Below, in pieces: positions 54,314 to 63,021 of a stretch of 64,000 nt of DNA. The stretch spans positions 1 to 64,000 of the forward strand of contig JACKNO010000004.1 of the NCBI GenBank assembly GCA_024234815.1, given 5' to 3'. Source of the DNA: Pseudomonadales bacterium (GTDB lineage: Bacteria; Pseudomonadota; Gammaproteobacteria; Pseudomonadales; Halieaceae). The number at the start of each line of letters is the position of its first letter. Positions within the stretch are counted from its first letter, which is position 1. The translations under genes were made by a program, and so were the position numbers. A model generated the notes under the pieces. It saw only the letters and a list, made by a program, of their open reading frames with translations, was not told where the DNA came from and made no database searches.

Positions 54314-54491
54314 TCGGCCTGCAACGTCAATTGGCCAATGCGTTGCGTTTCAGAGCGCTACATTGGCTCGACTGGAGCAGGTGGATCTCCTTCCTTCCCA
54401 CAGCTGGCAGCCCCGGACCTGGAGGTCGATGTCTATCGCGGCCTGGGCCGTTGCGGAGGTACTGGTGTCGATCTGTCCCTTACCATCCGGC

Positions 54492-56525
54492 CTATTCCGC
54501 TTCATCCTCTTCTTCTATGCTGGGCTGATCGCTGCCCACGCGAAATTGTTTGGACGGCTCACCGATTTCGGTGCGGATCATCATGTAGTCCACTTTCACT
54601 GAGTGAGAGGTGGCCTGGTTCACATCCCGCACATTGTCTTTCACCCGAATCAATACTTTGCCGTTAATTTGCGGCGGTAGATTGAACTGCATCTGCTCGG
54701 GGCTGTTGCCATTGATCGTAAACATGCTTACCCAGTGGCCCTGGCCGGTTGAATAGGCAAAGGTAAACGAATCGGAGGTCGCGCTCGTATGCGCATTGGC
54801 GACAAACACCATCGATTTGCCGCTGACTACTTTGAACAGCCATGTCTGGTGCAGGCGAGAAATCTGCTTGCCGTTATTCCTGGTGTATTGCTCTTCGGTT
54901 ATGGTTTCGTAGGTGCGATCCTCGTACCAGGTGGCCTTGTATGTCCCGCTGCGGGTTCCCTGAACATAGTTGTCCCTCGTTGCCAGCTGTTCCACATATG
55001 AAACCGCGGTGTCTGTCGCAGCCAGCGCGACGCCACTGTATGCCGAGTAGCCGATGCTGTTCCAGGCCTTCGCACGGTAGGTGTAGAGCGTGTCGGGTTC
55101 GAGGTCGTTGTCAAGATACGTGGTGCTGTTTGCCGGCAATGTCGCAATCTCGGTGAAGTTCGTGCTGTCGACTGATCTTTCGATTTTGAAGCCTGACTCA
55201 TCGCTGGAATTGTCGGTCCAGCTTAGCGAGATAGCGTTGGGACCGGTGGCGATCGCATTGAGGTCTCGCGGTTCGATCGGTGGTTTTGGCTGGACCGTGC
55301 CCGTGCGGAAGCTGGATACGGTTGCCGCCGTATAGTTGAGTGCGAGAGCATTGTCCGCATAGTTGGGAATACCGGCGGGCTGACCATTGTATAGGGTGGT
55401 CGAGTTGGAAAAATACCCAACCCGTTGGCAGTTGCTGATGCAGTTGTAGGCCATCACCGTGCGGAAGGTGCTGAAAGGGTCCTGGTAGCCGAAGGCGAAG
55501 GGAAAAATCGCACTGTTCGCATTGGCCGCGTCGTGGTTGGCTCCCTGGTTGTGTCCCAGTTCGTGGGCAAAGGAGTAGTAGCCGGTTGCGCAACTGCTGT
55601 GCACGACACTGAAGGCGCTGGAGGCAAAACCGGGGGTCAGGGTGGCCATTCTGTAGGCGATACCGCAGTATTTTGGCTCTTCTTCGATCAGGCTCACAAG
55701 ATCGGCGCTGTACATGTCGCGCAGTGTGTGCAATTCGTCCATATAGCCGTCGGTTGTTGCGCGCAGTCTGCTCAGGTCGGTGTTCATGTTTCCTGATTCA
55801 ACGTAATCGGTCATCACCGCTCGCACCAGATTGAGCCTGGTAAATATACCGCTATTGGCATAGGCCTGGTTGGTTTCGGCGACCGCCTGGATAACGAGTG
55901 CTTCCGCGCCCTCTGCGCCGTACTTCGCGGCAACAGCGGGAGTGTAGGCGACCAGTACATCGATAACGGGCGCTGCATCCGCATCGAGTTCGAGTGCGAT
56001 ATTGCTGTCGAAATCTGCTTTTCCGGATGTAACAGAGTCTTCGACTGTTATGGGGTCCAGTTCCGGTGCCGGATCGCTGGCAGCGACCTCGCTTACCACA
56101 TGGCTGCCATCGGCTCTGGGCTCAATTTTGAAAAGCCTGTCGCCGACTGAGAAGGTGGCCGCCATCGCCTTGCCGCTGGTGCCGATAATTACCCTGTCTC
56201 GGGAATTGCCCTCGGCGTGTCCCACCCAGGCGAAGTTGCCCTTGCCCAGGTCGTACTCCGAATCCCGCACGGCCTCGAATGACACCCCATCGGGCAGGTC
56301 AACGAAGAAGCGGGCACCGCGCAGCTGTTCATGATGGATTTTGACTGACCGGCTGTTGCCGTTTATGGCGTGGCCCGGAGGGATGTGGTTTTCAGTTTTG
56401 GCCTCGACCGTGGACATAAGTCCCTGTGGTTTCGGCGTTTCAGCGGCATAGAGAACTGAAAACGGCAGAGCCGCAACTACCAGCGACAAGGCAGTTGAGC
56501 GCCACGGCGAGCTGAACATGGTCAT
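54492..56525 (-). CDS. Secreted M12-type (reprolysin-like) zinc metalloprotease with fibronectin III domain
   Basis: 677 residues; ATG 56525 has AGGGG 9 nt before (a second ATG at 56519 would also fit). Signal peptide STALSLVVAALPFSVLYA. A propeptide-like region (about 40-165) is followed by the catalytic domain with HELGHNQGANHD at 321-332, the extended motif with the Asp of reprolysin-like M12 peptidases, and the Cys-containing loop CGIAYRM and SSCATGYYS. A fibronectin type III module (about 415-510: PPIEPRDLNAIATGPNAISLSWTDNSSDESGFKIER) follows, then an unrelated C-terminal domain of 165 residues ending in acidic EEEDEAE. Likely exported to the medium or cell surface. Substrate unknown. 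Confidence 0.88.
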   Translation of the reverse strand: MTMFSSPWRSTALSLVVAALPFSVLYAAETPKPQGLMSTVEAKTENHIPPGHAINGNSRSVKIHHEQLRGARFFVDLPDGVSFEAVRDSEYDLGKGNFAWVGHAEGNSRDRVIIGTSGKAMAATFSVGDRLFKIEPRADGSHVVSEVAASDPAPELDPITVEDSVTSGKADFDSNIALELDADAAPVIDVLVAYTPAVAAKYGAEGAEALVIQAVAETNQAYANSGIFTRLNLVRAVMTDYVESGNMNTDLSRLRATTDGYMDELHTLRDMYSADLVSLIEEEPKYCGIAYRMATLTPGFASSAFSVVHSSCATGYYSFAHELGHNQGANHDAANANSAIFPFAFGYQDPFSTFRTVMAYNCISNCQRVGYFSNSTTLYNGQPAGIPNYADNALALNYTAATVSSFRTGTVQPKPPIEPRDLNAIATGPNAISLSWTDNSSDESGFKIERSVDSTNFTEIATLPANSTTYLDNDLEPDTLYTYRAKAWNSIGYSAYSGVALAATDTAVSYVEQLATRDNYVQGTRSGTYKATWYEDRTYETITEEQYTRNNGKQISRLHQTWLFKVVSGKSMVFVANAHTSATSDSFTFAYSTGQGHWVSMFTINGNSPEQMQFNLPPQINGKVLIRVKDNVRDVNQATSHSVKVDYMMIRTEIGEPSKQFRVGSDQPSIEEEDEAE

Positions 56526-57195
56526 TTTTTAAAATCCCCTGATCTTTGTGATGATGTGTCCCCAATCCAGTTTTGTGCCCACCTTCTGGCGAGGCGATAC
56601 ACCTGAATAACCCTGGACAGTGAATCTATAGCAGCCGGGGGAGGTGCGAAACAAAAAGCTGGAAAAAAGTGGAGATAGTCTTTTTTTGTCCGCTCCCGGT
56701 GAGCGAGTCGCATTTTTCTTTGCCGACACGCAGGCGCGAGAAGGGGGAGCGGCAACACTACTGGGAGAAGCGACCGCAGCGGCGGCCCACTCCGGCGCAG
56801 CACGGCCAATGGTGGCGAAACCTGTAATGTGACTGCTGCCTCGGCACCTGACCTGCCATTAACGGCGAAACTGATCCGGGGTTTTATCCCAACCATTTGA
56901 ATTACAATAATATTATTGGTTTTTGCGTGCGGTTTATCCCGGGGTCTGCTGACAGGCACCACCTCGACAGATATCGGTAACCGCGATACGGTTTACTTCT
57001 GGCTTTGCTGTCATCGCCATCAGCGTCCTGCTATAGGGGGCAGTGTATCCCGGTTCCGCCAAAGAGGACAGTGCGAGTCGGGGGATTCATTGCCAGCGCA
57101 CGGTTTCCCGATGGAAAAGTCCGTACGACTGGCGCCTGGGGCAAGTGTGACTTACGATGCGAGCCTTCATTCACAAGCGAACGGACGATGGGACC
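56526..57195 (+). other. Gene-free stretch upstream of the carbonic-anhydrase-like gene
   Basis: 670 bp without a credible gene; short frames here lack ribosome sites and family motifs. The one clear element is a 14-bp perfect palindrome CAATAATATTATTG (56905-56918) in an AT-rich patch, unusual for this GC-rich DNA. TTGAAT (56897-56902) precedes it, but no -10 at proper spacing was found. Promoters for the M12 protease (to the left) and the yrdA-like gene (to the right) probably lie here. Confidence 0.4.
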
Positions 57196-57720
57196 ATGAT
57201 ATACAGCCTGGGGGATTTGCGGGTCACGCTGGTGGGCGAGGGTCATTTTATAGCACCGACGGCTGCCGTCATCGGTAATGTGATACTGCGCGAGCGCAGC
57301 AGCGTATGGTTTGGCTGTGTGTTGCGTGGTGACGCGGAGCGAATAGAAATTGGCGCCGGGAGCAATATCCAGGATGGCACCGTAATGCACGCGGACCCCG
57401 GCTTTCCGATGGTGGTGGGCAAAAACGTTACGGTGGGCCACAACGCCATGTTGCACGGCTGCACCATAGGCGATGGCACGCTGGTTGGGATTAACGCGGT
57501 TGTGCTCAACGGCGCCAGGATAGGCAAGGGCTGCCTGATTGGCGCCAACGCGCTTGTCACTGAAGGTATGGAGGTACCCGACGGCAGCCTGGTGCTGGGT
57601 TCTCCTGGCAAGATCAAGACCCAATTGTCAGAGGAGCAACGCCTGGCGCTGATGCACAATGCCGATCACTACATGGGTAACGCCCGCCGCTACAAGGCGG
57701 ACTTGCGGGAACAGACATGA
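57196..57720 (+). CDS. yrdA: Gamma-carbonic-anhydrase-like hexapeptide protein (YrdA family)
   Basis: 174 residues from ATG 57196, selected because MIYSLGD aligns with the usual YrdA start. Left-handed beta-helix repeats with I/V/L at every sixth position (APTAAVIGNVILRERSSVWFGCVLRGDAERIEIGAGSNIQDG), and the zinc histidines in MHADPGF, VGHNAMLHGC. The hydration of CO2 in this family is proven for some members only. The stop overlaps the DUF1289 gene start (ATGA). Confidence 0.92.
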   Translation: MIYSLGDLRVTLVGEGHFIAPTAAVIGNVILRERSSVWFGCVLRGDAERIEIGAGSNIQDGTVMHADPGFPMVVGKNVTVGHNAMLHGCTIGDGTLVGINAVVLNGARIGKGCLIGANALVTEGMEVPDGSLVLGSPGKIKTQLSEEQRLALMHNADHYMGNARRYKADLREQT

Positions 57721-57908
57721 GTGAAATAGTCCCGGAATCACCCTGTATTTCTGTCTGCGTGCTCGACAAGCAGGAAATCTGTCGAGGTTGTTTTCGCAGT
57801 GCCGTGGAGATCAGCGACTGGTTCATGGCGAGCCCCCAACAGAAGCGCGATATTCTGGAGCGTGCCCAACAGCGCCGGGAAGCCAGCACCCGAACAAAAC
57901 AGCGCTGA
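57717..57908 (+). CDS. DUF1289 domain protein, four-Cys type
   Basis: 63 residues. SPCISVCVLDKQEICRGCFRSAVEISDWF is the full DUF1289 signature with four Cys (CISVC, CRGC) likely to bind a metal or iron-sulfur cluster. Function unknown. Translationally coupled to the yrdA-like gene by a 4-bp overlap; the pairing of the two is common in proteobacteria. Confidence 0.93.
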   Translation: MSEIVPESPCISVCVLDKQEICRGCFRSAVEISDWFMASPQQKRDILERAQQRREASTRTKQR

Positions 57909-58036
57909 AGTTGGTGGATTGGTCGGCCCCGGATTGGTTCGACCATGCCTGCGACCGGGCAGGGCTCGAGGAGACATCTATGCTACTGCAACGCGGGTAG
58001 CCCGCATTTACGCCAGATCAATAATCCGGCTATGCG

Positions 58037-59305
58037 TCAGGGATTGGACTCGCTGCTGATGCCGACCCGGACCGAGCGCACCACGTTACCTTCCAGCTCC
58101 AGTATTTCCATGCGATAACGGCCGATCGCCAGGCCCGCATTGGCATCGGGGAAGGACTCCAGGTTTTCCAGGATCAACCCGCTGAGGGTTTTGGGCCCGT
58201 TGGTAGGCAAGTCCCAATGCAGGACCCTGTTGACTTCGCGGATGTTGGCGGTGCCGGTAATGATGTGGCTGCCGTCCCGCTGAGGGAAGATATTGTCGGT
58301 CGTCTCGGCGAGGTTCGAGGTGAACTCACCGACGATCTCCTCGAGGATGTCCTCCATTGCCACCAGGCCCATGACCTCGCCGTATTCGTCCACCACCATG
58401 GCAAGTCGATGCTTGTTCTTCTGGAAGTTCATCAGCTGGGTATGCAGGGGGGTGCTCTCCGGAATGAAGTAGGGAGCATCCATCTCGCGCTCGAGCGCGG
58501 CGCGGTCCAGGCCTTGCCGGTCTATCACCTTGCTTATATTGCGCAGGTGCAGGACACCGGCGATGTCGTTGATATCGTCCCGCCAGACCGGCAGGCGTGT
58601 GTGGGAGCTGGTCTGGATGCAGCGCAGAATTTCATCGTCGTTATCATCCAGGTCGATACCGTAGACATCGTTGCGCGGCACCATGATGTCGTTCACCGAT
58701 ACCTCTTCCAAGGCCAGCAGGTTCAACATCATCCGTCGCCTGCGCGCGGGAATCAGAGCCCCGCCTTCGGCCACCAGGGTATGCAGTTCTTCCTTGGACA
58801 GCAGGTCGCTGCCGGACTCTTCAGGGTTTACGCCGAGCATTTTCAGCAGGCCGTTGGTGATTTTGCTCACCAGCCAAACCAGCGGGTACATCAACTTCAG
58901 AAGCGGCACCAGAATCAGGGTGGCCGGGAATGCCACCCCTTCAGGATGCAGTGCGGCTATTGTTTTGGGCGTGATTTCCGCAAAAATCAGCACCACCAGG
59001 GTCAGGGAAACCGTGGCTATCAATATGCCGGTATCACCCCACAGGCGGATGGCGATTACTGTCGCAATTGCCGAGGCGAGAATATTCACCAGGTTGTTGC
59101 CGATCAGGATCAGGCCGATAAGCCGGTCCGGACGCTCCAGCAGCTTGCCGGCGCGTATCGCGCCGTGGTGATTGTTTTTCTGCAGGTGTTTCAACCGGTA
59201 GCGGTTGAGCGACATCATGCCGGTTTCCGAACTGGAGAAGAACGCGGAAAGGAAGATGAGCGCAGCTAGAACCGAGAAAAGTAGGCCGAGCGAGGCTTCG
59301 TTCAA
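58037..59305 (-). CDS. corB: CNNM/CorB-type transporter with CBS pair and CorC_HlyC domain
   Basis: 422 residues, like E. coli YfjD/CorB. TTG 59305 is the only start in the right place. DUF21 membrane part (LSAFFSSSETGMMSLNRYRL, LLERPDRLIGLILIGNNLVNILASAIATV, SLTLVVLIFAEITPK) with four helices; CBS pair (VNDIMVPRNDVYGID and LAMVVDEYGEVMGLVAMEDILEEIVGEF), then CorC_HlyC (GLAIGRYRMEILEL). Links to Mg2+ efflux. Convergent with the DUF1289 gene; downstream ypjD is on the same strand, so corB-ypjD is the gammaproteobacterial arrangement beside ffh. Confidence 0.92.
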   Translation of the reverse strand: MNEASLGLLFSVLAALIFLSAFFSSSETGMMSLNRYRLKHLQKNNHHGAIRAGKLLERPDRLIGLILIGNNLVNILASAIATVIAIRLWGDTGILIATVSLTLVVLIFAEITPKTIAALHPEGVAFPATLILVPLLKLMYPLVWLVSKITNGLLKMLGVNPEESGSDLLSKEELHTLVAEGGALIPARRRRMMLNLLALEEVSVNDIMVPRNDVYGIDLDDNDDEILRCIQTSSHTRLPVWRDDINDIAGVLHLRNISKVIDRQGLDRAALEREMDAPYFIPESTPLHTQLMNFQKNKHRLAMVVDEYGEVMGLVAMEDILEEIVGEFTSNLAETTDNIFPQRDGSHIITGTANIREVNRVLHWDLPTNGPKTLSGLILENLESFPDANAGLAIGRYRMEILELEGNVVRSVRVGISSESNP

Positions 59306-59417
59306 TTCAGGGGTGAACCTTTATCATTCGTAGGGCGCCTATCTTGAAGAAAAATGCTTGTCAGGGCAAGGTTTGTCGATGCACGGGTTTGGCCGCGTGC
59401 GCCCGGTTGCAGCCCTG

Positions 59418-60221
59418 TCAGCCTTTCTTGAGCACCAGTTCCAGTACCAGTTTGGTGCCGAAGTACGCCAGTACCAGCAGCGCAAAGCCTGTCAGCGTGA
59501 GCCGCACCGCTGTTTTACTGCGCCAGCCAAGTTGATAGTGCCCCCAGAGCAACACGGCTAGCAGCAGCCATGCGCCCAATGTCAGCACCGTCTTGTGTAC
59601 CAGGTGTTGGGCGAAAATATCATCCAGAAAGACAAAACCGGAGAGGATGGCAACGGTGAGCAGAATTTCACCAACCCATAGCAGCTCAAACAGCATGGTT
59701 TCCATCAGTTGCAACGGGGGCAGTATCTGCACCAGCCCGCGGGTGCGGCGATGTTTGAGATGGTGATCCTGCACCGCAAGCAAAGCGGCCTGGGCCGCGG
59801 CCAGGGTCAACACCGCGTAGGCGAGTATCGAGCTGCCGATATGAAGCAATATTCCCGCGGGCAGGTCGGTGCGGATTGGGGCACTTTCCGGGGCGTATGT
59901 GGACACCACCACCGCCAGTGCCGACAGGGGAAACAGGGCAACCAGCAGGTTTTGCAGGGGCCGGCGGGCGAGCGAGGCGATACACACAATGTTGATTGCC
60001 AGGAATATAAGCGCGGAAACCTTGTAAAAACCCAGTTCGATACCACCGCCCGGGAATATACTGAGCCAGACCACACCGGCATGGCACAGCAGGGCCGCTA
60101 CTGCCAGGCCAATAAACCAGCGGTCGCTTTGCTGTTTGTGCTGGAATATGTGCAGCAGTTGCAGCGCCGTGGCGGCCAGGTACAGCAGCGCGGCGAGTGG
60201 GGCTAGGATGGTGACAGGCAT
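59418..60221 (-). CDS. ypjD: Cytochrome c assembly-type inner-membrane protein YpjD
   Basis: 267 residues from MPVTILAPL at 60221. Eight membrane helices. The CcsA/CcmF-type motif is in the helix WVGEILLTVAILSGFVF and HIGSSILAYAVLTLAAAQAALLAVQDHHLKH, with histidines for heme handling, and LHIFQHKQQ near the start. Role in E. coli unknown, placed next to ffh. Divergent from ffh with 99 bp between, the promoters must lie there. Confidence 0.93.
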   Translation of the reverse strand: MPVTILAPLAALLYLAATALQLLHIFQHKQQSDRWFIGLAVAALLCHAGVVWLSIFPGGGIELGFYKVSALIFLAINIVCIASLARRPLQNLLVALFPLSALAVVVSTYAPESAPIRTDLPAGILLHIGSSILAYAVLTLAAAQAALLAVQDHHLKHRRTRGLVQILPPLQLMETMLFELLWVGEILLTVAILSGFVFLDDIFAQHLVHKTVLTLGAWLLLAVLLWGHYQLGWRSKTAVRLTLTGFALLVLAYFGTKLVLELVLKKG

Positions 60222-60320
60222 CGGCTTGGGTGTTGGCCCCGGGTGACGTATACTTTGGCCCTTTGTACCCATTTGTCCCCCCGTAATCAATAGCGGCTAT
60301 TTTCTCCGAGAGATTTTTCC

Positions 60321-61709
60321 ATGTTCCAGAGCCTCAGTGATCGACTTTCCCAGAGTCTGCGCGGTATTTCCGGCAAAGCCCGTTTAAGCGAAGAAAATAT
60401 TCAGGAGACCCTGCGCGAAGTGCGCATGGCCTTGCTGGAGGCGGATGTGGCGCTGCCAGTGGTCAAGGACTTTGTCGAGGCGATAAAACGCCGCGCCGTA
60501 GGCCAGGAGGTGATGAAGAGCCTCAGTCCCGGACAGGCCTTCCTCAAGATCGTCCAGAATGAACTGGAGGGCGTCATGGGGGCGGTGAACGAGGGTCTGG
60601 ACCTGGCGACCAAGCCTCCGGCGGTGATCCTCATGGCCGGCCTGCAGGGCGCGGGTAAAACGACCACCGTAGCCAAGTTGGCAAGGCTTCTTAAGGAGCG
60701 TGACAAGAAAAAAGTCACCGTGGTGAGCGCCGACGTATACCGCCCCGCGGCGATCAAGCAGCTTGAAACCCTGGCGGAGGAAGTCGGGGTAGATTTCTTT
60801 GCCAGTGATGTCGGGCAAAAACCCGTGGATATCGTACGCGCGGCCATTGACCACGCCCGGGTTCAGTTCAGTGACGTGCTGATAGTGGATACCGCCGGCC
60901 GCCTGGCCATAGACCAGGACATGATGGCGGAAATCGCCGAGTTACACAGGGTGGTGGAGCCGGTGGAGACCCTCTTCGTGGTCGATGCCATGACCGGGCA
61001 GGATGCCGCCACCACTGCCAAGGCATTCGACGAAGCCCTGCCGCTGACCGGCGTGATCCTGACCAAGGTTGATGCCGACACCCGTGGCGGCGCCGCGCTG
61101 TCGGTGCGTGCGATCACTGGCAAGCCGATAAAATTCCTGGGGGTGGGTGAGAAAACCGCGGCGCTGGACCCCTTCCACCCGGACCGCATGGCTTCGCGCA
61201 TTCTGGGTATGGGCGACGTCCTCTCCCTGATAGAGGAGGCGGAGCAGAAGGTCGACAAGGAAAAAGCCGCCAGGCTGGCACGTAAGGTCAAGAAGGGTCA
61301 GAAGTTCGACCTGGAGGACTTTCGCGACCAGTTGCAGCAGATGAACAACATGGGTGGTATCACCAGCATGCTCGACAAGCTGCCCGGCATGGGCAATATC
61401 GCCCAGCTGGCCCAGCAGAAAATTGACACGAAGATGTTTGCCCGCATGGAGGCGCTGATCAATTCCATGACCCCGAAGGAGCGGCGCAATCCCGAATTGA
61501 TCCAGGGTTCCCGCAAGCGCCGCATCACCCAGGGTTCCGGTACGCAGGTGCAGGATCTCAACCGTTTGCTGAAGCAGCACAAGCAAATGCAGAAGATGAT
61601 GAAGAAGATGAAGGGCGGGGGCATGGAGAAAATGATGCGCGGCCTCGGGGGCATGGGCGGTCCTGGCGGCCCCGGCGGTGCTGGCCCTGGCGGTATGCCG
61701 TTTCGTTGA
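60321..61709 (+). CDS. ffh: Signal recognition particle protein (Ffh, SRP54)
   Basis: 462 residues. N domain to residue 85; G domain with GLQGAGKTTTVAKLA (P-loop), VVSADVYRPAAIKQLETLA (insertion box), DTAGRLAIDQ, TKVDADTRGGAALS and GVGEKTAALDPFHPDRMASRILGMGD. The C-terminal M domain is Met-rich (KQHKQMQKMMKKMKGGGMEKMMRGLGGMGG) and binds signal peptides and 4.5S RNA (SRP RNA loop RRNPELIQGSRKRRITQGSG). Works with FtsY and the 4.5S RNA in co-translational targeting. Ends 440 bp before rpsP. Confidence 0.98.
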   Translation: MFQSLSDRLSQSLRGISGKARLSEENIQETLREVRMALLEADVALPVVKDFVEAIKRRAVGQEVMKSLSPGQAFLKIVQNELEGVMGAVNEGLDLATKPPAVILMAGLQGAGKTTTVAKLARLLKERDKKKVTVVSADVYRPAAIKQLETLAEEVGVDFFASDVGQKPVDIVRAAIDHARVQFSDVLIVDTAGRLAIDQDMMAEIAELHRVVEPVETLFVVDAMTGQDAATTAKAFDEALPLTGVILTKVDADTRGGAALSVRAITGKPIKFLGVGEKTAALDPFHPDRMASRILGMGDVLSLIEEAEQKVDKEKAARLARKVKKGQKFDLEDFRDQLQQMNNMGGITSMLDKLPGMGNIAQLAQQKIDTKMFARMEALINSMTPKERRNPELIQGSRKRRITQGSGTQVQDLNRLLKQHKQMQKMMKKMKGGGMEKMMRGLGGMGGPGGPGGAGPGGMPFR

Positions 61710-61771
61710 GTTGCTTTGTAGTGGGTGGCTGAAAGTTGGTTGAGACTCGGGTGCGTGGCAAGCGCCCACGA

Positions 61772-61952
61772 CCGGGGAAGGCCCGCTTCGGTTGATACCC
61801 CACGCCCTTAGCGGGCCTTCCCCGGCCGAGGGCTTGGATCGAGCGGCTGCGACGCGTTACGGCTTGCGCGATGTCAGCGATTGTCGCTGGGATGGCTTCT
61901 CAAGAGGGCGTGGGGTATCAACCGAATGAGGAGCCATCCCAGCGGCGATCGC
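61772..61952 (+). repeat. Two hairpins with unrelated stems and identical, oppositely oriented 21-nt loops
   Basis: Hairpin 1: a perfect 15-bp stem CCGGGGAAGGCCCGC/GCGGGCCTTCCCCGG (61772-61786 with 61811-61825), loop 24 nt. Hairpin 2: stem 61877-61897 with 61932-61952, core CGCTGGGATGGCT/AGCCATCCCAGCG perfect, outer part with two G-U pairs, loop 34 nt. The loop of hairpin 1 (61787-61807) is the exact reverse complement of 61906-61926 in the loop of hairpin 2 over 21 nt, starting TTCGGTTGATACCCC. Thus the loop is conserved in inverted orientation, while the stems differ completely in sequence. Confidence 0.85.
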
Positions 61953-62031
61953 GGGGAGTAACTCAAAAGGCTGCGGTTCAGGAGCTCCATCATAAGGTAC
62001 GGAAATTACTAAAAATATTCTGCCGACGGGC

Positions 62032-62060
62032 TTTAAAACCCGGGGCAATTTCCGTATGAT
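62032..62060 (+). promoter_or_regulatory. Candidate promoter of the rpsP-rimM-trmD-rplS operon
   Basis: -10 TATGAT (62055-62060), 17-bp spacer to a poor -35 TTTAAA (62032-62037). Position about 90 nt before the rpsP ATG is right for an operon promoter. Read by eye only. Confidence 0.45.
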
Positions 62061-62153
62061 ACGCCACCTTTCCGGCCCAGGTGCCGGGTTTTGTCGTGGG
62101 CGATGTTGTTATTTCGCAGCAAATCCCAACTAAATTTCAGGAAATTACGCAAA

Positions 62154-62399
62154 ATGGTAACAATTCGTCTTGCCCGTGGCGGTTCCAAGAAGCGCCCGTT
62201 TTACCACCTTACAGTCTCCGACAGTCGCAATGCGCGCAATGGTCGGTTCATCGAGCGTGTGGGTTTCTTCAACCCGGTCGCCCGCGGCCAGGAAGAGCGC
62301 TTGCGTGTCGACAACGAGCGTGTCGCTTACTGGCAGGGCCAGGGCGCCCAGCTGTCTGAGCGCGTTGCACGGCTGGTCAAGGACTCTGCTGCCGCCTGA
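62154..62399 (+). CDS. rpsP: 30S ribosomal protein S16
   Basis: 81 residues from MVTIRLARGGSKKRPFYHLTVSDSRNARNGRFIERVGFFNP, the family sequence in full. AGGA lies 12 nt upstream of the ATG at 62154. A longer frame upstream is not family-like. First gene of the rpsP-rimM-trmD-rplS operon, with the standard gammaproteobacterial order. Confidence 0.98.
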   Translation: MVTIRLARGGSKKRPFYHLTVSDSRNARNGRFIERVGFFNPVARGQEERLRVDNERVAYWQGQGAQLSERVARLVKDSAAA

Positions 62400-62422
62400 G
62401 TCGGGCGGTTGTCGGGGGATTG

Positions 62423-62980
62423 ATGGCTGGGCCCGCGACAGAGGACATGGTGGTAGTCGGCAGGATTACCGGCTGCTATGGCATAAAGGGATGGGTGAAA
62501 ATCCATTCCTATACCGATCCCGGGGAGAACTTCCTGCGATTTGGTGAGTGGATGTTGCGGCGTCGCGATGCCGTGGAGCCCATCAGCTTTGATGATGGGC
62601 GGACCCAGGGCAAAGGCCTGGTCGCTCACATTGCCGGGGTTGATGATCGTACCGTGGCGGAGTCCTACAGTGGACTTGAGGTGCTGGTAAAGGCCGACAG
62701 CCTGCCGAAACTGGAAGCTGGCGAGTACTACTGGAGCCAGTTGCAGGGTCTGCAGGTCTGGTGCAGGGACAGCACACGGGAAGGCAGCGATGAAGAAGTA
62801 TTGTTGGGCAGGGTTGATTACCTGATAGAGACCGGGGCAAATGATGTCCTGGTGGTAAAACCCTCGACCGGCAGCGTAGACGACAGGGAGCGGCTGATTC
62901 CCTACCTGCCCGGTGATGTGGTCTCCAGCGTGGACCTGGACCGCGGTGTAATAGAAGTGAACTGGTTCATCGAGGACTGA
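62423..62980 (+). CDS. rimM: Ribosome maturation factor RimM
   Basis: 185 residues from ATG 62423, with GGGGGA just before it. Family segments MVVVGRITGCYGIKGWVKIHSYTDP (N-terminal barrel), GLEVLVKADSLPKLEAGEYYWSQLQGLQVW, TGANDVLVV and ERLIPYLPGDVVSSVDLDRGVIEVNW (C-terminal PRC barrel with IPY motif). Helps 30S head assembly with S19. Gap to rpsP 23 bp, to trmD 41 bp. Confidence 0.97.
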   Translation: MAGPATEDMVVVGRITGCYGIKGWVKIHSYTDPGENFLRFGEWMLRRRDAVEPISFDDGRTQGKGLVAHIAGVDDRTVAESYSGLEVLVKADSLPKLEAGEYYWSQLQGLQVWCRDSTREGSDEEVLLGRVDYLIETGANDVLVVKPSTGSVDDRERLIPYLPGDVVSSVDLDRGVIEVNWFIED

Positions 62981-63021
62981 GAGCCGGCGCGCGGGAGCAG
63001 GCAAGGGAGCAGCGGGACACA

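Larger units (their letters stand above)
61710..62153 (+). other. Structured intergenic region between ffh and rpsP
   Basis: 444 bp with no credible gene. It holds two hairpins with long stems (see the next entry), no T-tract after either, and near its end the candidate rpsP promoter. The remaining part shows no feature I can name. Confidence 0.5.

Noticed and set aside
56522..56962. 146-codon minus frame and 62-codon plus frame (56644-56832) in the gap before yrdA
   Set aside because: No ribosome site, no motif, low-complexity composition.
58217..59269. 350-codon plus-strand frame over corB
   Set aside because: Antisense to a fully recognisable CNNM/CorB protein; Gln/His-rich composition typical of shadow frames.
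61772..61825. Rho-independent terminator of ffh
   Set aside because: The 15-bp stem is strong but has a 24-nt loop and no T-tract after it.
61772..61952. Integron attC site
   Set aside because: No integrase in the window, no consensus ends at the outer boundaries, and the conserved part is the loop, not the arms.
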